This document shows, piece after piece, positions 63,042 to 64,000 of a stretch of 64,000 nucleotides of DNA. Both the position numbers and the translations under genes were made by a program. Below the pieces are notes generated by a model. That model ran no database searches. It saw nothing but the letters and a program-made list of their open reading frames with translations, and was not told where the DNA came from. Source of the stretch: Tubiluchus corallicola (Eukaryota > Priapulida > Priapulimorpha > Priapulimorphida > Tubiluchidae); NCBI GenBank assembly GCA_030141605.1, contig JAQGDQ010000208.1:124001-188000 (forward strand), given 5' to 3'. Within the stretch, counting starts at the first letter, position 1. Each line of letters opens with the position of its first letter.

Positions 63042-64000
63042 GATTTTTAGCCTCGGTGTCTTACATATTTATTTCTAGATAAATAATGTATAGCAACGTT
63101 TGCTGTGATTCCGCATAGTGCGATTTGTAAAAAAAACTATTTTGGTGCAATTGATGTAATTACGACGAATAATGACTTGCTGTTTCTCGATTCAGTGGTT
63201 TTAATTTAGGTTTTGCACCTTGCTTATATACTTGACTTGTGTAAGGCAAATATGCTATTTTTGCTTTAATTTTAAGAGTGAGTGTTTTCCTCTGTGAGCT
63301 GTTCCCCTTAGCAGTGTGAAAAAACAGGTTTAGTCTTTTAAAACTAATTTATTATTTTTCTTCATTTGACATGCTATGGTTAATAAGTAGTGATCCTTAC
63401 ATTATCAAATTTGATTTGATTTTTGTACATGCAAAATCTGTTGTTGTTACACAGAGCTGGTTAATCTTTACTTCACCACTATCTCATAATCCCTTCTTAC
63501 TGTTCTCAATAGATGTCACCATGTTATGCACATTACGCTGTTTCTAGCACTGTTTACAGGGTAGGTTCACCATCTAGCTATTAAAATTAATATTAAACTA
63601 ACAAATTATTATCCATTTATATGATGTCGTTAAAAAACTTATTCATGGTCAGTGTGCCATATTCATGCATGTGGCCATACTTTATCGTATATAAGCTATA
63701 GATAGAAATGCCCATATGCACTACAAAACATCTATGATGTAATACATATTCTTTAAGTTTTCCTGGTCTCTGCAAAACACCGATGATGTGATACAAATAC
63801 TTTAAGTTTTTGCTGGTATTGGCTGTAAAGTTTTCTCTGACTGGAATTTCCAAGCTACATAATATTTAAACTCAATGTACTGTGCCATTGAGAATTGGGT
63901 AATCCACTAATGTTTATAACAAAAATGTCTTATTTGCCGGTAAATCTTATGTGGTGTTACTTTGCATACACAAGTACCAAAAAAACATTATGATATGTTT
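63042..64000. other. UBE2A 3' flank
   Basis: AT-rich sequence after the TAG. I found no canonical AATAAA in it. ATTAAA variants occur near 63579 and 63591. Near 63735 and 63795 a short TTTAAGTTTT.CTGGT stretch occurs twice, with GATGATGTGATACA beside the second. Confidence 0.5.

Overview
This is an AT-rich metazoan nuclear genome segment. The evidence is GT-AG spliced genes with large introns, metazoan gene families (EI24, RPS25, UBE2A/RAD6, family-B 7TM receptors, an Ig/FN3/DB-module receptor), decayed LINE retroposons, MITE-like elements and long microsatellites. No prokaryotic features are visible. The sequence alone does not fix the phylum. A non-vertebrate animal is likely (sponge, cnidarian or tunicate are all plausible), because DB modules combined with Ig and FN3 domains, and a lectin/EGF/TSP1 7TM receptor without a GAIN domain, are not vertebrate-like.

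Layout. 1-2.3 kb: decayed LINE on the minus strand, followed by a GA microsatellite. 2.7-18.6 kb (+): receptor gene A, whose visible exons encode EGF, C-type lectin (two exons), EGF, TSP1, TSP1, EGF and a family-B-like 7TM with a short tail. Its 5' end was not found. 18.6-21.2 kb: spacer with a MITE-like element and simple repeats. 21.2-36.6 kb (+): receptor gene B, a tandem paralogue of A from the first TSP1 exon to the stop codon, with matching exon phases and near-identical exon lengths. 26.2-29.5 kb (-): an intronless 1073-residue DB/FN3/Ig type I membrane protein nested antisense in one intron of gene B. 37.4-46.7 kb (-): EI24 (etoposide-induced 2.4 homologue), tail-to-tail with gene B. 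46.7-50.1 kb: spacer. 50.1-55.0 kb (+): ribosomal protein eS25 (RPS25), with a probable TOP-type first exon that ends at the ATG. 56.2-63.0 kb (+): UBE2A/UBE2B (RAD6) ubiquitin-conjugating enzyme with an unusual acidic C-terminal tail; its first intron carries a LINE fragment bracketed by hAT-like inverted repeats. The final kilobase is 3' flank.

The right half holds three conserved housekeeping genes. The left half is accessory: two duplicated modular cell-surface receptors plus a third, unrelated surface receptor inserted inside one of them. The most interesting points are the 7TM receptors joining EGF directly to TM1 with no GAIN/GPS, the missing N-terminus of gene B (possible sharing of gene A's 5' exons, since all ectodomain introns are phase 1), the nested intronless gene present only in copy B, and several uncharacterised repeat elements, including a foldback-like pair of minisatellite arms. 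Exon boundaries were read by eye from splice consensus, reading phase and comparison between paralogues.
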